From an uncultured Eubacteriales bacterium (GTDB taxonomy: Bacteria; Bacillota; Clostridia; Christensenellales; Aristaeellaceae): a stretch of DNA of 44,521 bases. Below are positions 1 through 7,966 of the stretch, in pieces. The stretch covers positions 1 to 44,521 of the forward strand of contig ONHI01000004.1 of assembly GCA_900317565.1 (NCBI GenBank), read 5' to 3'. Below the pieces are notes generated by a model that did not search any database, was not told the DNA's origin, and saw only the letters and a program-made list of their open reading frames with translations. The translations under genes and the position numbers were made by a program. Numbering within the stretch: the first letter of the stretch is position 1; every line of letters starts with the position of its first letter.

Positions 1-2
1 CG

Positions 3-83
3 CAGGCTTACTGGTTGCAAGTCAAGGAAAAGCAACACAGAAATGCAGTCAAATACGCCGAAAATGCGCTTCAGGGATTTTAG
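3..83 (+). CDS. possible 3' end of an unidentified gene (partial)
   Basis: Reading frame 3 is open from the window edge to a TAG at 81-83. The 26 residues include the string YWLQVKEKQHRNAVKYAEN, whose mixed composition looks like a genuine C-terminus. It is too short to assign a family. Its base composition is lower in GC than the following genes. The competing frame 2 is also open here and runs into the LacI gene, so this is only a candidate. Confidence 0.3.
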   Translation, partial: QAYWLQVKEKQHRNAVKYAENALQGF

Positions 84-142
84 AAACACACTCTAATCCC
101 TCGCGGGCAGGGCGCCCGATAAAACAACCGAAAGCGGTGCGG

Positions 143-1177
143 ATGATGACGATCAAGGAATTGGCCCGGCTGTGCAACGTTTCCCCCGCGACCATATCGA
201 ATGTCCTCAACGGGACCGGCCGCGTCAGCTCCGAGACGGCGGACCGCGTCTGGGAGGCCATCCGGGCGACCGGCTATCGGCCCAGCTTCCTGGGCAAGGG
301 CCTGCGGGCCAAGGATTCGGGCATGATCGGTGTGATCGCGGACGACCTGACCATGTTCAACGTGCCCGGGATCATCGACGGCATCATGGAGTGCTGCGAC
401 GGCGAGGGCTATCACATCATACTGGAGAACCTGCGGCTGTACGCCCGCTGGAGCGACGCCTGGTTTGACGACGACGAGCTGTACCAGTCGGCGCTGCAGC
501 CCGCGCTGGAGCAGCTGCACCGCTTCCACGTGGACGGCATCGTCTACGTCGGCGGCCACGAGCGCCCCGTGCGGGGCATCGGGCAGAGCGCGGAGACGCC
601 GGTGGTGGGCACCTATATCCTGCCGGTGGACCCGGACGTGCCCGCCTTCGTGCTGGACGACGTGGCGGGTGGCGGCACGGCGACCCGCTGCCTGCTGGAC
701 AACGGGCACCGGCGCATCGGCTTCATCGGCGGCGAGCCGGACAACATCCATGTGATCGATCGCCTGCGGGGCTATCGCGACGCGCTGGAGGCGCGGGGGA
801 TTGCCTATGATCCTGACCTCGTGTTCTGCCGGCACTGGGACCGGGAGACCGGCTTCGAGGGCGCGGGCAGTCTGCTGGAGCGGGGCGTCACGGCGGTGGC
901 CTGCGCCCAGGACTTCATCGCCACCGGCGTGTACGACTATCTGGCGGCCCACGGGCTGCGGGCGGGCCGGGAGCTGTCCGTGGTGGGCTATGACGATTCG
1001 GACGTCGCGCGCTTCCTCGCGCCGCCGATGTCCAGCGTGGCGCTGCCGCTGCACGAGATCGGCGTCAGCGCCGCGGAATGCCTGATTGGCATACTCCGCG
1101 GCGGCGCGGTTCCCCGGAACCTGCGCAGGCCGGTGGCGGGGACGCTGTCGGAGCGCAGCTCCGTGGCGCGCATATGA
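143..1177 (+). CDS. LacI/GalR-family transcriptional regulator
   Basis: A DNA-binding repressor of the LacI/GalR family, about 344 residues, which is the usual length. The N-terminus has the family helix-turn-helix and hinge: TIKELARLCNVSPATISNVLNG followed by RV and a YRPS hinge segment. The rest is a periplasmic-binding-protein-like effector domain, with typical segments such as NGHRRIGFIGG and the late ELSVVGYDDSDVARF. These proteins usually bind a sugar or nucleoside and control an adjacent catabolic operon, but the downstream neighbours here are not a sugar operon, so the target is unknown and may lie upstream of the window. An in-frame GTG at 137 and ATGs at 143 and 146 are all possible starts; no strong Shine-Dalgarno distinguishes them. 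Family is certain, ligand is not. Confidence 0.93.
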   Translation: MMTIKELARLCNVSPATISNVLNGTGRVSSETADRVWEAIRATGYRPSFLGKGLRAKDSGMIGVIADDLTMFNVPGIIDGIMECCDGEGYHIILENLRLYARWSDAWFDDDELYQSALQPALEQLHRFHVDGIVYVGGHERPVRGIGQSAETPVVGTYILPVDPDVPAFVLDDVAGGGTATRCLLDNGHRRIGFIGGEPDNIHVIDRLRGYRDALEARGIAYDPDLVFCRHWDRETGFEGAGSLLERGVTAVACAQDFIATGVYDYLAAHGLRAGRELSVVGYDDSDVARFLAPPMSSVALPLHEIGVSAAECLIGILRGGAVPRNLRRPVAGTLSERSSVARI

Positions 1178-1179
1178 AT

Positions 1180-1209
1180 CATGAGGGCGGCCAGACGGCT
1201 GCCCTCATG
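1180..1209. terminator. hairpin between convergent genes
   Basis: Inverted repeat with arms of 13 bases (1180-1192 and 1197-1209), a 4-base loop and one G-U-type mismatch. It sits exactly between the LacI gene stop and the convergent small membrane protein gene stop. There is no clear T-tract, so termination is inferred from placement. Confidence 0.55.
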
Positions 1210-1211
1210 GT

Positions 1212-1709
1212 CTATACCGGTATGTTGCGATTTTCGGAATGGCCGAGAGTGGCGTATTCCAGGATCTGCTTCCAGATGTTGCCGCCCCGGATGTGCATCG
1301 TGAAGCCCTTTCCGGCGTCGGTGACCAGCGACACGTAGGCGGCGTCCTCGCCCTCGGGCTCGACCCGTATCCGCGCGGCGTCGCAGATCACGATGGACAG
1401 CGGCGCGTCCTTTCCGACCCGGCGGAGCAGGGGCATCGCGTTGTTCCGGTGGAGCAGGGAGACGATGGCCTTGTAGTTCTCCGGGAGGACGACGTAGCGC
1501 TGGCCGTCGTATTCGCTCACCACGGCCCGCTCCGCGTCCGTGTAGGTCTCCTCCCCGTTGACGAGGGAGGCGGCGTTGAACGCCGCGGTGAGCTGCACCA
1601 CGTATTCGTTGCCCTGGTAGCGCGCGTGCACCACGTAGCCGAACCACAGGCAGCCCGCGATCAGGAACCCAACCACGAAGATCACGGCGGCCCTCAGCTT
1701 CCAGCCCAT
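1212..1709 (-). CDS. small single-pass membrane protein of unknown function
   Basis: About 165 residues. The N-terminus has one hydrophobic helix (residues about 5-25, AAVIFVVGFLIAGCLWFGYVV), followed by a soluble domain that probably faces outside. No family is recognised. An upstream ATG at 1715 lies only 2 bases after the GGAGGT Shine-Dalgarno, whereas the ATG at 1709 is 8 bases away, so 1709 is the preferred start. The gene is convergent with the LacI regulator and divergent from the exported prephenate-dehydratase-like gene. The Cys in the hydrophobic stretch is not in a clear lipobox. Confidence 0.75.
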   Translation of the reverse strand: MGWKLRAAVIFVVGFLIAGCLWFGYVVHARYQGNEYVVQLTAAFNAASLVNGEETYTDAERAVVSEYDGQRYVVLPENYKAIVSLLHRNNAMPLLRRVGKDAPLSIVICDAARIRVEPEGEDAAYVSLVTDAGKGFTMHIRGGNIWKQILEYATLGHSENRNIPV

Positions 1710-1826
1710 TGGCATCCACCTCCGAATCCATTATAACAGAAAAGGCGGGGTCGATCAACCGTCGGCGCGATAATATCCCCGCGCCCGCGCAATGCCGCCG
1801 CGATGGACCAAAACTTTCCCGGATTA

Positions 1827-1855
1827 TTGAAATTGCCCAGCATGTCGGGTATAAT
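1827..1855 (+). promoter_or_regulatory. sigma-A-type promoter for the exported dehydratase-like gene
   Basis: TTGAAA at 1827-1832 and a perfect TATAAT at 1850-1855 with a 17-base spacer. A second TATAAT lies at 1862-1867. The start codon is at 1930, giving a leader of about 65-70 bases. Confidence 0.7.
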
Positions 1856-1929
1856 AGCAGGTATAATACGGGCGTCCGGCAGGCGTCGCGCGCGGCGCGG
1901 GAGCCGGGACGATCAAAGGGGGAATCGGC

Positions 1930-2820
1930 ATGCGCCGGAGGATCGCTGCTTGCGCACTGTGCCTGATCGCACTGTTGGGAATGACACCGGCCTGGGCGGA
2001 GACGACGGCCCGGGTCAGCTACCTGGGGCCCGCGGGCACCTACACCGAGGAGGCGGCCCAGTTCTTCTTTCAGAATGAAGAGGCGCTGGACCCCAGGGAG
2101 ACGGTGAACGACGCCATCGCGGACGTGCTGTCCGGGGAGGCCGACTACGCCGTAATCCCCCAGGAGAACACCGTGGGCGGCGCGGTGGTGAACTACGTGG
2201 ATGCGCTGATCGCCGCGGAGGACGCCTTCGTGGTGGGCGAGGTGATACTGCCCATCAGCCAGACGCTCATGGGCCTGCCCGGCGCGGCGCTGGAGGACAT
2301 CCAGACCGTCTGCTCCCACGCCCAGGGCCTGACGCAGAGCGCCTTGTGGCGCTCGGAGCACCTGCCGGACGCAGAGGCCGTGGAGATGGCCAGCACCGCC
2401 GCCGCGGCCAGCTATGTGGCCCAGACCGGGGACGCCACCATCGCCGCCGTCGCCGCGCCGGGGGCCGCCGCGCTGTACGGGCTGGAGGTGCTGGCGGAGA
2501 ACGTCCAGATCACCGACGCCAACAAAACCCGCTTCTATGTGCTCTCCCGGCAGGCGCTTGAGGGCGAGGGGCTGAAGCGCGCCGTGTTCGTGGCGACCTG
2601 CGAGGCCAGCCGCATCGACGACATCATCGTGCTGCTGCACGACGCGGGCCTGGAGATGGTCGCGCTGCACGACCGGCCCGAGGGCAGCGCGCTGGGCAGC
2701 TATCACTATGTGATCGAGGCCGAGTGCGAGTCGGGCGTCACCGCGGCGCAGCTGGACGCGGTCCTCGGCGCGGAGGGCGTGCACTTCGCGGGCTGCTTCG
2801 ATGCCGTCGAGAAGCGCTGA
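1930..2820 (+). CDS. exported prephenate dehydratase-like protein
   Basis: A 296-residue protein of the prephenate dehydratase (PheA-type) family with a signal peptide. Residues 1-23 are a classical secretion signal (basic start, hydrophobic core, AWA cleavage site). The mature part begins with the family signature VSYLGPAGTYTEEAAQF. It continues through the two-lobed substrate domain and has the catalytic TRF motif (T200 in NKTRFYVLSR). The C-terminal about 75 residues resemble an ACT regulatory domain, but the phenylalanine-binding ESRP motif reads HDRP. Cytoplasmic PheA converts prephenate to phenylpyruvate; a secreted version has no obvious substrate, so it may be an extracellular enzyme or a repurposed binding protein. 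Shine-Dalgarno AAAGGGGGA precedes the ATG. The next gene, also exported, follows after about 43 bases. Confidence 0.85.
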   Translation: MRRRIAACALCLIALLGMTPAWAETTARVSYLGPAGTYTEEAAQFFFQNEEALDPRETVNDAIADVLSGEADYAVIPQENTVGGAVVNYVDALIAAEDAFVVGEVILPISQTLMGLPGAALEDIQTVCSHAQGLTQSALWRSEHLPDAEAVEMASTAAAASYVAQTGDATIAAVAAPGAAALYGLEVLAENVQITDANKTRFYVLSRQALEGEGLKRAVFVATCEASRIDDIIVLLHDAGLEMVALHDRPEGSALGSYHYVIEAECESGVTAAQLDAVLGAEGVHFAGCFDAVEKR

Positions 2821-2863
2821 ACGTCGGGAAATGGGGATTGCGCACTTTGGAAAGGATATGCCG

Positions 2864-4966
2864 ATGAAAAAGACAGGGCTGCTCCTGATCGTGATGCTCC
2901 TGGCGCTTCTGTTGTGCCTTTTCGGCGCTGGCGCGCTGGCGGAGGACGCATCCGCCGGGGATATGGACGAGTGGACGGTGATGTTCTACATCTGCGGTTC
3001 CGACCTGGAATCGAAGTACAGCTTTGCCACGGGCTATCTGGCGGACATTGGGATGACCATGTATCCCAATTCCTGGATGACGATGGTGGCGGAGTATTAC
3101 GGGCTGGACCCCGAGTCCATGCAGGTCACCGTGCCGGGCAAGGTGAACGTGTTGATTGAGACCGGTGGCAGCAAGGTGTGGCACACCCGGGATGAAGGCG
3201 TCTATTTAAGCGACATTCCCGTCGATCCCGATGCGCTGCAGCGCTGGAGCTATGATATCTATCCGGACGACGTGGACATTAAGAGCGGCTATACGCTGCT
3301 GGAATCGTTGCCTGTTCAGAGCATGGCAGCGCCGGAGACCCTGGCGGATTTCATCCGATGGGGAGTGGAGACCCGCCCGGCGAAGAAGTATGCGCTGGTG
3401 CTGTGGGATCACGGCGGCGGGGCGCTGACCGGCATGTTTATCGACGAGCTGTTTGACAATGACGTGATGTACCTGTATGAGCTGCGCCAGGCGCTGGCGG
3501 ACGGTGGCGTGATGTTCGATACCTTGATCATAGACGCCTGTCTGATGTCCAATGTCGAAACGGCGTGGAACGTCCGGGAATCGGCGCGGTGGATGGTGGC
3601 CTCGGAGGAGGAGGTGCCCGGCAAGGGCACTGCCGTGCAGGACTGGCTGCAGGCGCTGTACGCCTATCCGGAATGCAACGGGGAATGGCTGGGGCGCTGC
3701 GTCTGCGACATGACCGGGATCATGTATGCCAATGGTGCGAACCAGATGGCCAAGTCGCTGCTCACCTGGTCGGTGATCGATCTTTCCCGGATCGATCGCC
3801 TGGTGGAGGCCTGCGACGCGTATTTCCGGATCATGGGCGACGCGCTGGTGCGCTATCCCTCCGAGGTCATGTCCTACACGGGATACATCTTCGATGCGGA
3901 GGCTTATGGCGAAGGACAGCAGAACATGCACGACCTTGGCGCCGTTATCTACAACCAGAGCACGATGCATAACGTGAGCCTGCGGGTGCGGGGCGAGCTG
4001 ATGGACGCCCTGGCGGAAGCGGTGGCTTATACCGTTCGCGGGCCGGGGCGAAACGCGGCGCGCGGCCTGTCCTTCTGCTATCCGGCGGCTTGCGACAGCG
4101 AGGCGCTGGACATCTACGCCCAGAATTGCCCGATGCCCACGTACCTGGCCTATATTGACGCCATCTCGCCCTGGACCGCGCCGGACTGGGTCTACGAGAC
4201 CGTTGTGCGCCTTCCTGAAATCGACACCATCGAGGAACTGGCGATCGTTCCTGCCAAGGTCATGACCAGCGACGGCATGCCTGCCTTGACCTTTGGTGAA
4301 ACCGAGAGGAACGTGAAGAACGTCTGCTACAACCTGTACCGGCTGGATGAGCTGACGGGACAGACAATGCGCCTGGGGCATACGCTTTGCGGCTTCGTAT
4401 TTGAAGAAAGCGGACCGTTCAACTTGCTTTGGCGCGCCACCGACCCCCTCCATTGGCCGGCTGTCGACGGCGAGCTGTGCTGTATCGACATGATCCAGGA
4501 CAGCAGCAGTGTGCGCCTGTACAACATCCCGGTGCAGATCAATTCGCAGAACTGCATACTGCGCTGCGGCAGGACCATCAATTATGAGTATTCGGAGGAA
4601 GGAACTGAAAACCGATACAGCGATTACGAGGTATACGGCGTCTGGGAGAACTACGACGAGAACAGCATGCAGTCGAACCGCAGCGTGCAGCCGCTGGCGA
4701 TGTACTCCGGCCAGGAATGCCGGCTGCTGTATCCGCTTGACAGCGACGGCGGCAGGCAGACCTATGCCTATGGCGAAGATAAAACCATCCGCCGCACGCT
4801 GGATGTAGACGAGATCCCGCTGCCCGCGGGCACCTACTACCTGGAATATGAGGTGCAGGACAGCTTCATGCGCTGCATGCCGGTGGATCGCATCGAATTT
4901 TACTGGGACGGCGGGAACATGACCTTTCCGGAGGGCTTTGCATGGGAAGGCAGTGTAAATGAATAA
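2864..4966 (+). CDS. clostripain-family (C11) cysteine peptidase, exported
   Basis: About 700 residues. The ATG at 2864 is preferred because the Shine-Dalgarno (AAAGGA, 2851-2856) lies 7 bases upstream; an ATG at 2858 is too close. Residues 1-25 form a signal peptide ending GALAED. The C11 core follows: WTVMFYICGSDLES, then the catalytic His in VLWDHGGG (H183) and the catalytic Cys in IIDACLMSNVE (C226). C11 enzymes cleave after Arg or Lys and are often self-activated. The long C-terminal half (about residues 430-700) is a beta-rich region I do not recognise, probably a substrate or cell-surface binding part. No sortase signal or transmembrane anchor is seen. It is probably co-transcribed with the upstream exported dehydratase-like gene and the downstream membrane protein gene (8-base gap). 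Confidence 0.9.
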   Translation: MKKTGLLLIVMLLALLLCLFGAGALAEDASAGDMDEWTVMFYICGSDLESKYSFATGYLADIGMTMYPNSWMTMVAEYYGLDPESMQVTVPGKVNVLIETGGSKVWHTRDEGVYLSDIPVDPDALQRWSYDIYPDDVDIKSGYTLLESLPVQSMAAPETLADFIRWGVETRPAKKYALVLWDHGGGALTGMFIDELFDNDVMYLYELRQALADGGVMFDTLIIDACLMSNVETAWNVRESARWMVASEEEVPGKGTAVQDWLQALYAYPECNGEWLGRCVCDMTGIMYANGANQMAKSLLTWSVIDLSRIDRLVEACDAYFRIMGDALVRYPSEVMSYTGYIFDAEAYGEGQQNMHDLGAVIYNQSTMHNVSLRVRGELMDALAEAVAYTVRGPGRNAARGLSFCYPAACDSEALDIYAQNCPMPTYLAYIDAISPWTAPDWVYETVVRLPEIDTIEELAIVPAKVMTSDGMPALTFGETERNVKNVCYNLYRLDELTGQTMRLGHTLCGFVFEESGPFNLLWRATDPLHWPAVDGELCCIDMIQDSSSVRLYNIPVQINSQNCILRCGRTINYEYSEEGTENRYSDYEVYGVWENYDENSMQSNRSVQPLAMYSGQECRLLYPLDSDGGRQTYAYGEDKTIRRTLDVDEIPLPAGTYYLEYEVQDSFMRCMPVDRIEFYWDGGNMTFPEGFAWEGSVNE

Positions 4967-4974
4967 GGAGTGAG

Positions 4975-5997
4975 ATGGCAATGGAAAACAGGATCGCGCG
5001 GTTCATGCGCAACACCGGCCCGGCGCGGATGCTCATCCCCATCGGACTGGCGCTGGTGGTGTTCGGCGTCATGCTGATGGGCTTCAAGTCCGAAAACTTC
5101 GTCGAAACGACGGGCAAAATCACCTCCGTGGTCGAGGACGTCGGCCCGGACAACCAGAAGCAATACGACGTCGGCATCGCCTATGCGGTGGACGGCAGGG
5201 AATACGAGAGCACGTTTCCCAGCCTGTACGGCAGCTTCAGGGAGGGCGCGGACATCCCGGTGTTCTACAATCCCGACGACCCGGAGCAGATCACCAACAG
5301 CAAGACCAGCCCGCTGCTCGCGCCGATCCTGATCGCGCTGGGCGCGCTGTCCATGGCCCTGGGCGTCGCCCTGACGCGCAAGGCGTTCCAAAAGAGCAGG
5401 GCGCTGGATCGGACCGCCGGGGGAAGCGCCGCCGCCCGGGCGGATTTCGGGGACTTCAAGCAGGCCCCCGGCGTCACCGAGTACTATTTCCGCTTCGACG
5501 GCAACGCCATGAGGCCCGGCTACCTGATCGAGGACGCGGGCAGGCGGCTGCTCTACGAGGGCCGGATGGTCAAAAACGCCCTCGTCGGCGCGCGGGAATT
5601 TGAATTCCGAAACTGCGTCACCGGCGAGAGCGGCGCCCACGAGGTCGGTCACACCGTGACCCAGAGCTACAGCGACGAGTTCTTCTCCGTCAGCTCCTGG
5701 TTCAAGCTGGACGGGGAGAACGTATGGGACGTGCTGCACGGTCGCGGGCTGCGCATGACCACCAATCTGCACAGCCGGTTCCCGCGCGTCATCTACGAGG
5801 TCACTCGGCAGGGCGAGCCCTTCGCCCGGATCGAGACCAGCAGCATGTACGTGCACGAGGAGGACGAGGCCATGCACCGGCTCGCCATGCCCGTCGGCAA
5901 CCGGTACTACCGCTTCTGGACGGCGTCGGATGACTTCGACACCCTGTTTCTCACGATATTCGCCATCAGCGAGACCGAACAGACCGTCGTCGAGTAG
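4975..5997 (+). CDS. DUF3592-like membrane protein
   Basis: 340 residues. Two transmembrane helices (about residues 16-36 and 105-130) flank an extracytoplasmic segment that resembles DUF3592: a beta-rich stretch with GKITSVVEDVG, IAYAVDGREYESTF and FYNPDDPEQI. A soluble domain of about 210 residues follows; it looks beta-rich and I cannot name it. The start at 4975 is 4 bases from AAGGAG (4965-4970), while the ATG at 4981 is 10 bases away, so either is possible. It directly follows the C11 peptidase gene and is probably in the same transcript. The biochemical role of DUF3592 is unknown. Confidence 0.8.
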   Translation: MAMENRIARFMRNTGPARMLIPIGLALVVFGVMLMGFKSENFVETTGKITSVVEDVGPDNQKQYDVGIAYAVDGREYESTFPSLYGSFREGADIPVFYNPDDPEQITNSKTSPLLAPILIALGALSMALGVALTRKAFQKSRALDRTAGGSAAARADFGDFKQAPGVTEYYFRFDGNAMRPGYLIEDAGRRLLYEGRMVKNALVGAREFEFRNCVTGESGAHEVGHTVTQSYSDEFFSVSSWFKLDGENVWDVLHGRGLRMTTNLHSRFPRVIYEVTRQGEPFARIETSSMYVHEEDEAMHRLAMPVGNRYYRFWTASDDFDTLFLTIFAISETEQTVVE

Positions 5998-6057
5998 GAC
6001 GACGCGCCTGAACGAAAGATCATACGCCAACGAGGGACGACGAGGAGGGAATTGAAA

Positions 6058-7374
6058 ATGAAGACACTGCACACCGCATTGACGCTGATCCTGGCGCTGG
6101 CCCTGCTGCTGACCGGCGCTGCCGTGGCAGAGAGCGCGGCCGACGAGGGCTACACCCTGGACCGGGTGGTGGTGCTGAGCCGCCACAACATCCGCTCGCC
6201 GCTGTCCGGCAGCGGCTCGCTGCTGGGCGACATCACGCCCCACGAATGGTTCGAGTGGACCAGCAACCCCAGCGAGCTCAGCCTGCGCGGCGCGATGCTG
6301 GAGACGCTGATGGGCCAGTACTTCCGGCTGTGGCTGGAGGACGAGGGCCTGTTCCCGGAGAACTACCAGCCCGCAGAGGGCGCGGTGCGCTTCTACGCCA
6401 ACGCGAAGCAGCGCACGCTGGCCACCGCCCGCTATTTCTCCGCGGGGCTGCTGCCGGTGGCGGAGGTGCCCATCGAGAGTCACGTGGAATACGACACCAT
6501 GGACCCGACCTTCGAGCCCTCGCTGAACTTCGTCACCGAGGAATACGCCGAAGCGGCGGTGGAGCAGATCGCCGAAAAGGGCGGCGTCGCGGGCCTTGAC
6601 GGCATACGCGCCGGGCTGCAGGACGCCATCGCGCTGCTGATGGACGTCGCCGACATGGCCGACAGCGAGGCCTATCAGGCCGGGACCTACGGCGACCTGC
6701 TGGAGGACGGCACGACCATCAAGCTGGAGGCGGGCAAGGAGCCCTCCATGTCCAGCCCGATCAAGACCGCGACCTCCGTGGCGGACGCGCTGACCTTCCA
6801 GTTCTACGAGATGGCGGACGACAGGGCCGCGGCCTTCGGGCACGAGCTGACCATCGAGGACTGGCGCAAGCTGCACACCATCGTGGACACCTATACCGGC
6901 ATGCTGTTTGAGACGCCGCTGCTGTGCGTCAACGTGGCGAACCCGCTGCTGAAGGAGATCCGTTCGGAGCTCACCGCCGAGGGCCGGCAGTTCAGCTTCC
7001 TGTGCGGCCACGATTCCAACGTCGCCAGCGTGCTGGCCGCGCTGGGCGTGGAGGAATACCTGCTGCCCGACACCGTGGAGCAGCACACGCCCATCGGCGT
7101 GAAGCTGACCTTCTCCCGCTGGCTGGACGGCAATGGCGAGGCCCGCTGGACGGTGGAGCTCGTCTATCAGGACACGGACCAGCTGCGCGGCCTGACGCCG
7201 CTGTCGCTGGATGCCCCGCCGGTGCGCTATCCGCTGCACTTCGAGGGCGTGGAGGAGGACGCGGACGGCATGATCGCCGACGCCGACCTGCTGGCGCTGC
7301 TGGACGGGGCCATCGGGGCGTATGACGCGCTCGTGGAGGCATACGGCGCGGAGGCGCTGGAGGACGCGGCATAG
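6058..7374 (+). CDS. exported histidine acid phosphatase (branch 2)
   Basis: About 438 residues with a signal peptide (residues 1-23, ending AVAES). The branch-2 histidine phosphatase motifs are present: the RHG-type motif reads RHNIRSP (R42, H43), and the late catalytic HD pair is in CGHDSN (H318, D319). Members include glucose-1-phosphatase and phytase; the protein hydrolyses a phosphomonoester outside the membrane, but the substrate cannot be told. The Gly of RHG is replaced by Asn, which is a variant to note. ATG 6058 is chosen over TTG 6052 because GGAGGGA at 6044-6050 is about 7 bases from 6058. It belongs to the row of secreted proteins that starts at 1930. Confidence 0.9.
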   Translation: MKTLHTALTLILALALLLTGAAVAESAADEGYTLDRVVVLSRHNIRSPLSGSGSLLGDITPHEWFEWTSNPSELSLRGAMLETLMGQYFRLWLEDEGLFPENYQPAEGAVRFYANAKQRTLATARYFSAGLLPVAEVPIESHVEYDTMDPTFEPSLNFVTEEYAEAAVEQIAEKGGVAGLDGIRAGLQDAIALLMDVADMADSEAYQAGTYGDLLEDGTTIKLEAGKEPSMSSPIKTATSVADALTFQFYEMADDRAAAFGHELTIEDWRKLHTIVDTYTGMLFETPLLCVNVANPLLKEIRSELTAEGRQFSFLCGHDSNVASVLAALGVEEYLLPDTVEQHTPIGVKLTFSRWLDGNGEARWTVELVYQDTDQLRGLTPLSLDAPPVRYPLHFEGVEEDADGMIADADLLALLDGAIGAYDALVEAYGAEALEDAA

Positions 7375-7402
7375 CTTTTACAGGGACCGGGGAGGACAAA
7401 CC

Positions 7403-7900
7403 ATGCAGATCAGGAAATCCACGGAGCAGGACCTCGGGCGCATGCTGGAGATCTACGCCGTCGCGCGGCGCTTCATGGCCGAGCACGGCAACCCGAACCA
7501 GTGGGGGCCGCGCGGCTGGCCGCCGGAGGCGCTGCTGCGCCGGGACATCGAGAGCGGCCGCAGCTACGTCTGCCTCAACGACGCCGGGCGTGTGGTCGGC
7601 ACGTTCTTCTTCGACCAGGGGGCGGACATCGAGCCCACCTACCGGCAGATCGCGGACGGCGCGTGGCTGGACGACGGCCCCTACGGCGTGGTGCACCGGA
7701 TCGCCTCGGACGGCTCCGAGCGGGGCGTCGGCGCGTACTGCCTGAGCTGGGCTTACGCGCAGTGCGGCCACCTGCGCATCGATACCCATGGCGACAACAC
7801 CGTCATGCAGGGGCTGCTGGTGAAGCTGGGCTTTGTCCACTGCGGCACGATCTACGTCTATGAGGACAACGATCCCCGCCTGGCCTACGAAAAGCTGTAG
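7403..7900 (+). CDS. GNAT-family N-acetyltransferase
   Basis: 165 residues, a single GNAT domain. It starts MQIRKSTEQDLGRMLEIY, the usual beta1-alpha1 opening. The central strand has VGTFFF, followed by a variant acetyl-CoA loop with the segment SDGSERGVGAYCLSWA (the canonical Q/RxxGxG/A reads ERGVGA). The C-terminal GFVHCGTIYV strand is typical. It transfers an acetyl group from acetyl-CoA to an unknown amine. Shine-Dalgarno GGGGAGGA lies upstream of ATG 7403. It lies 28 bases after the phosphatase gene and is followed by a strong convergent terminator. Confidence 0.88.
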   Translation: MQIRKSTEQDLGRMLEIYAVARRFMAEHGNPNQWGPRGWPPEALLRRDIESGRSYVCLNDAGRVVGTFFFDQGADIEPTYRQIADGAWLDDGPYGVVHRIASDGSERGVGAYCLSWAYAQCGHLRIDTHGDNTVMQGLLVKLGFVHCGTIYVYEDNDPRLAYEKL

Positions 7901-7907
7901 CCCCGGG

Positions 7908-7959
7908 GGGACATAAAAGCGGAAGCGTGCGATGAAGCACGCTTCCGCTTTTATGTCCC
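7908..7959. terminator. bidirectional intrinsic terminator, 23-bp perfect stem
   Basis: Perfect inverted repeat with arms 7908-7930 and 7937-7959 and a 6-base loop (GATGAA). The stem contains A-runs on one arm and T-runs on the other (GCTTTTATG), so a U-rich tail is available in both directions. It separates the GNAT gene from the convergent aspartate kinase gene. Confidence 0.9.
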
Positions 7960-7966
7960 GCGCCGC

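Noticed and set aside
988..2784. Long open frame on the minus strand across the LacI and dehydratase-like genes
   Set aside because: It is the antisense shadow of GC-rich genes: composition is His/Arg/Gly/Val-rich, there is no ribosome site, and it overlaps three well-supported genes.
7908..7959. Perfect 23-bp inverted repeat as a possible transposon end or recombination site
   Set aside because: Its position between two convergent stops and the T-runs at the stem end fit a bidirectional terminator; no transposase or target duplication is present.
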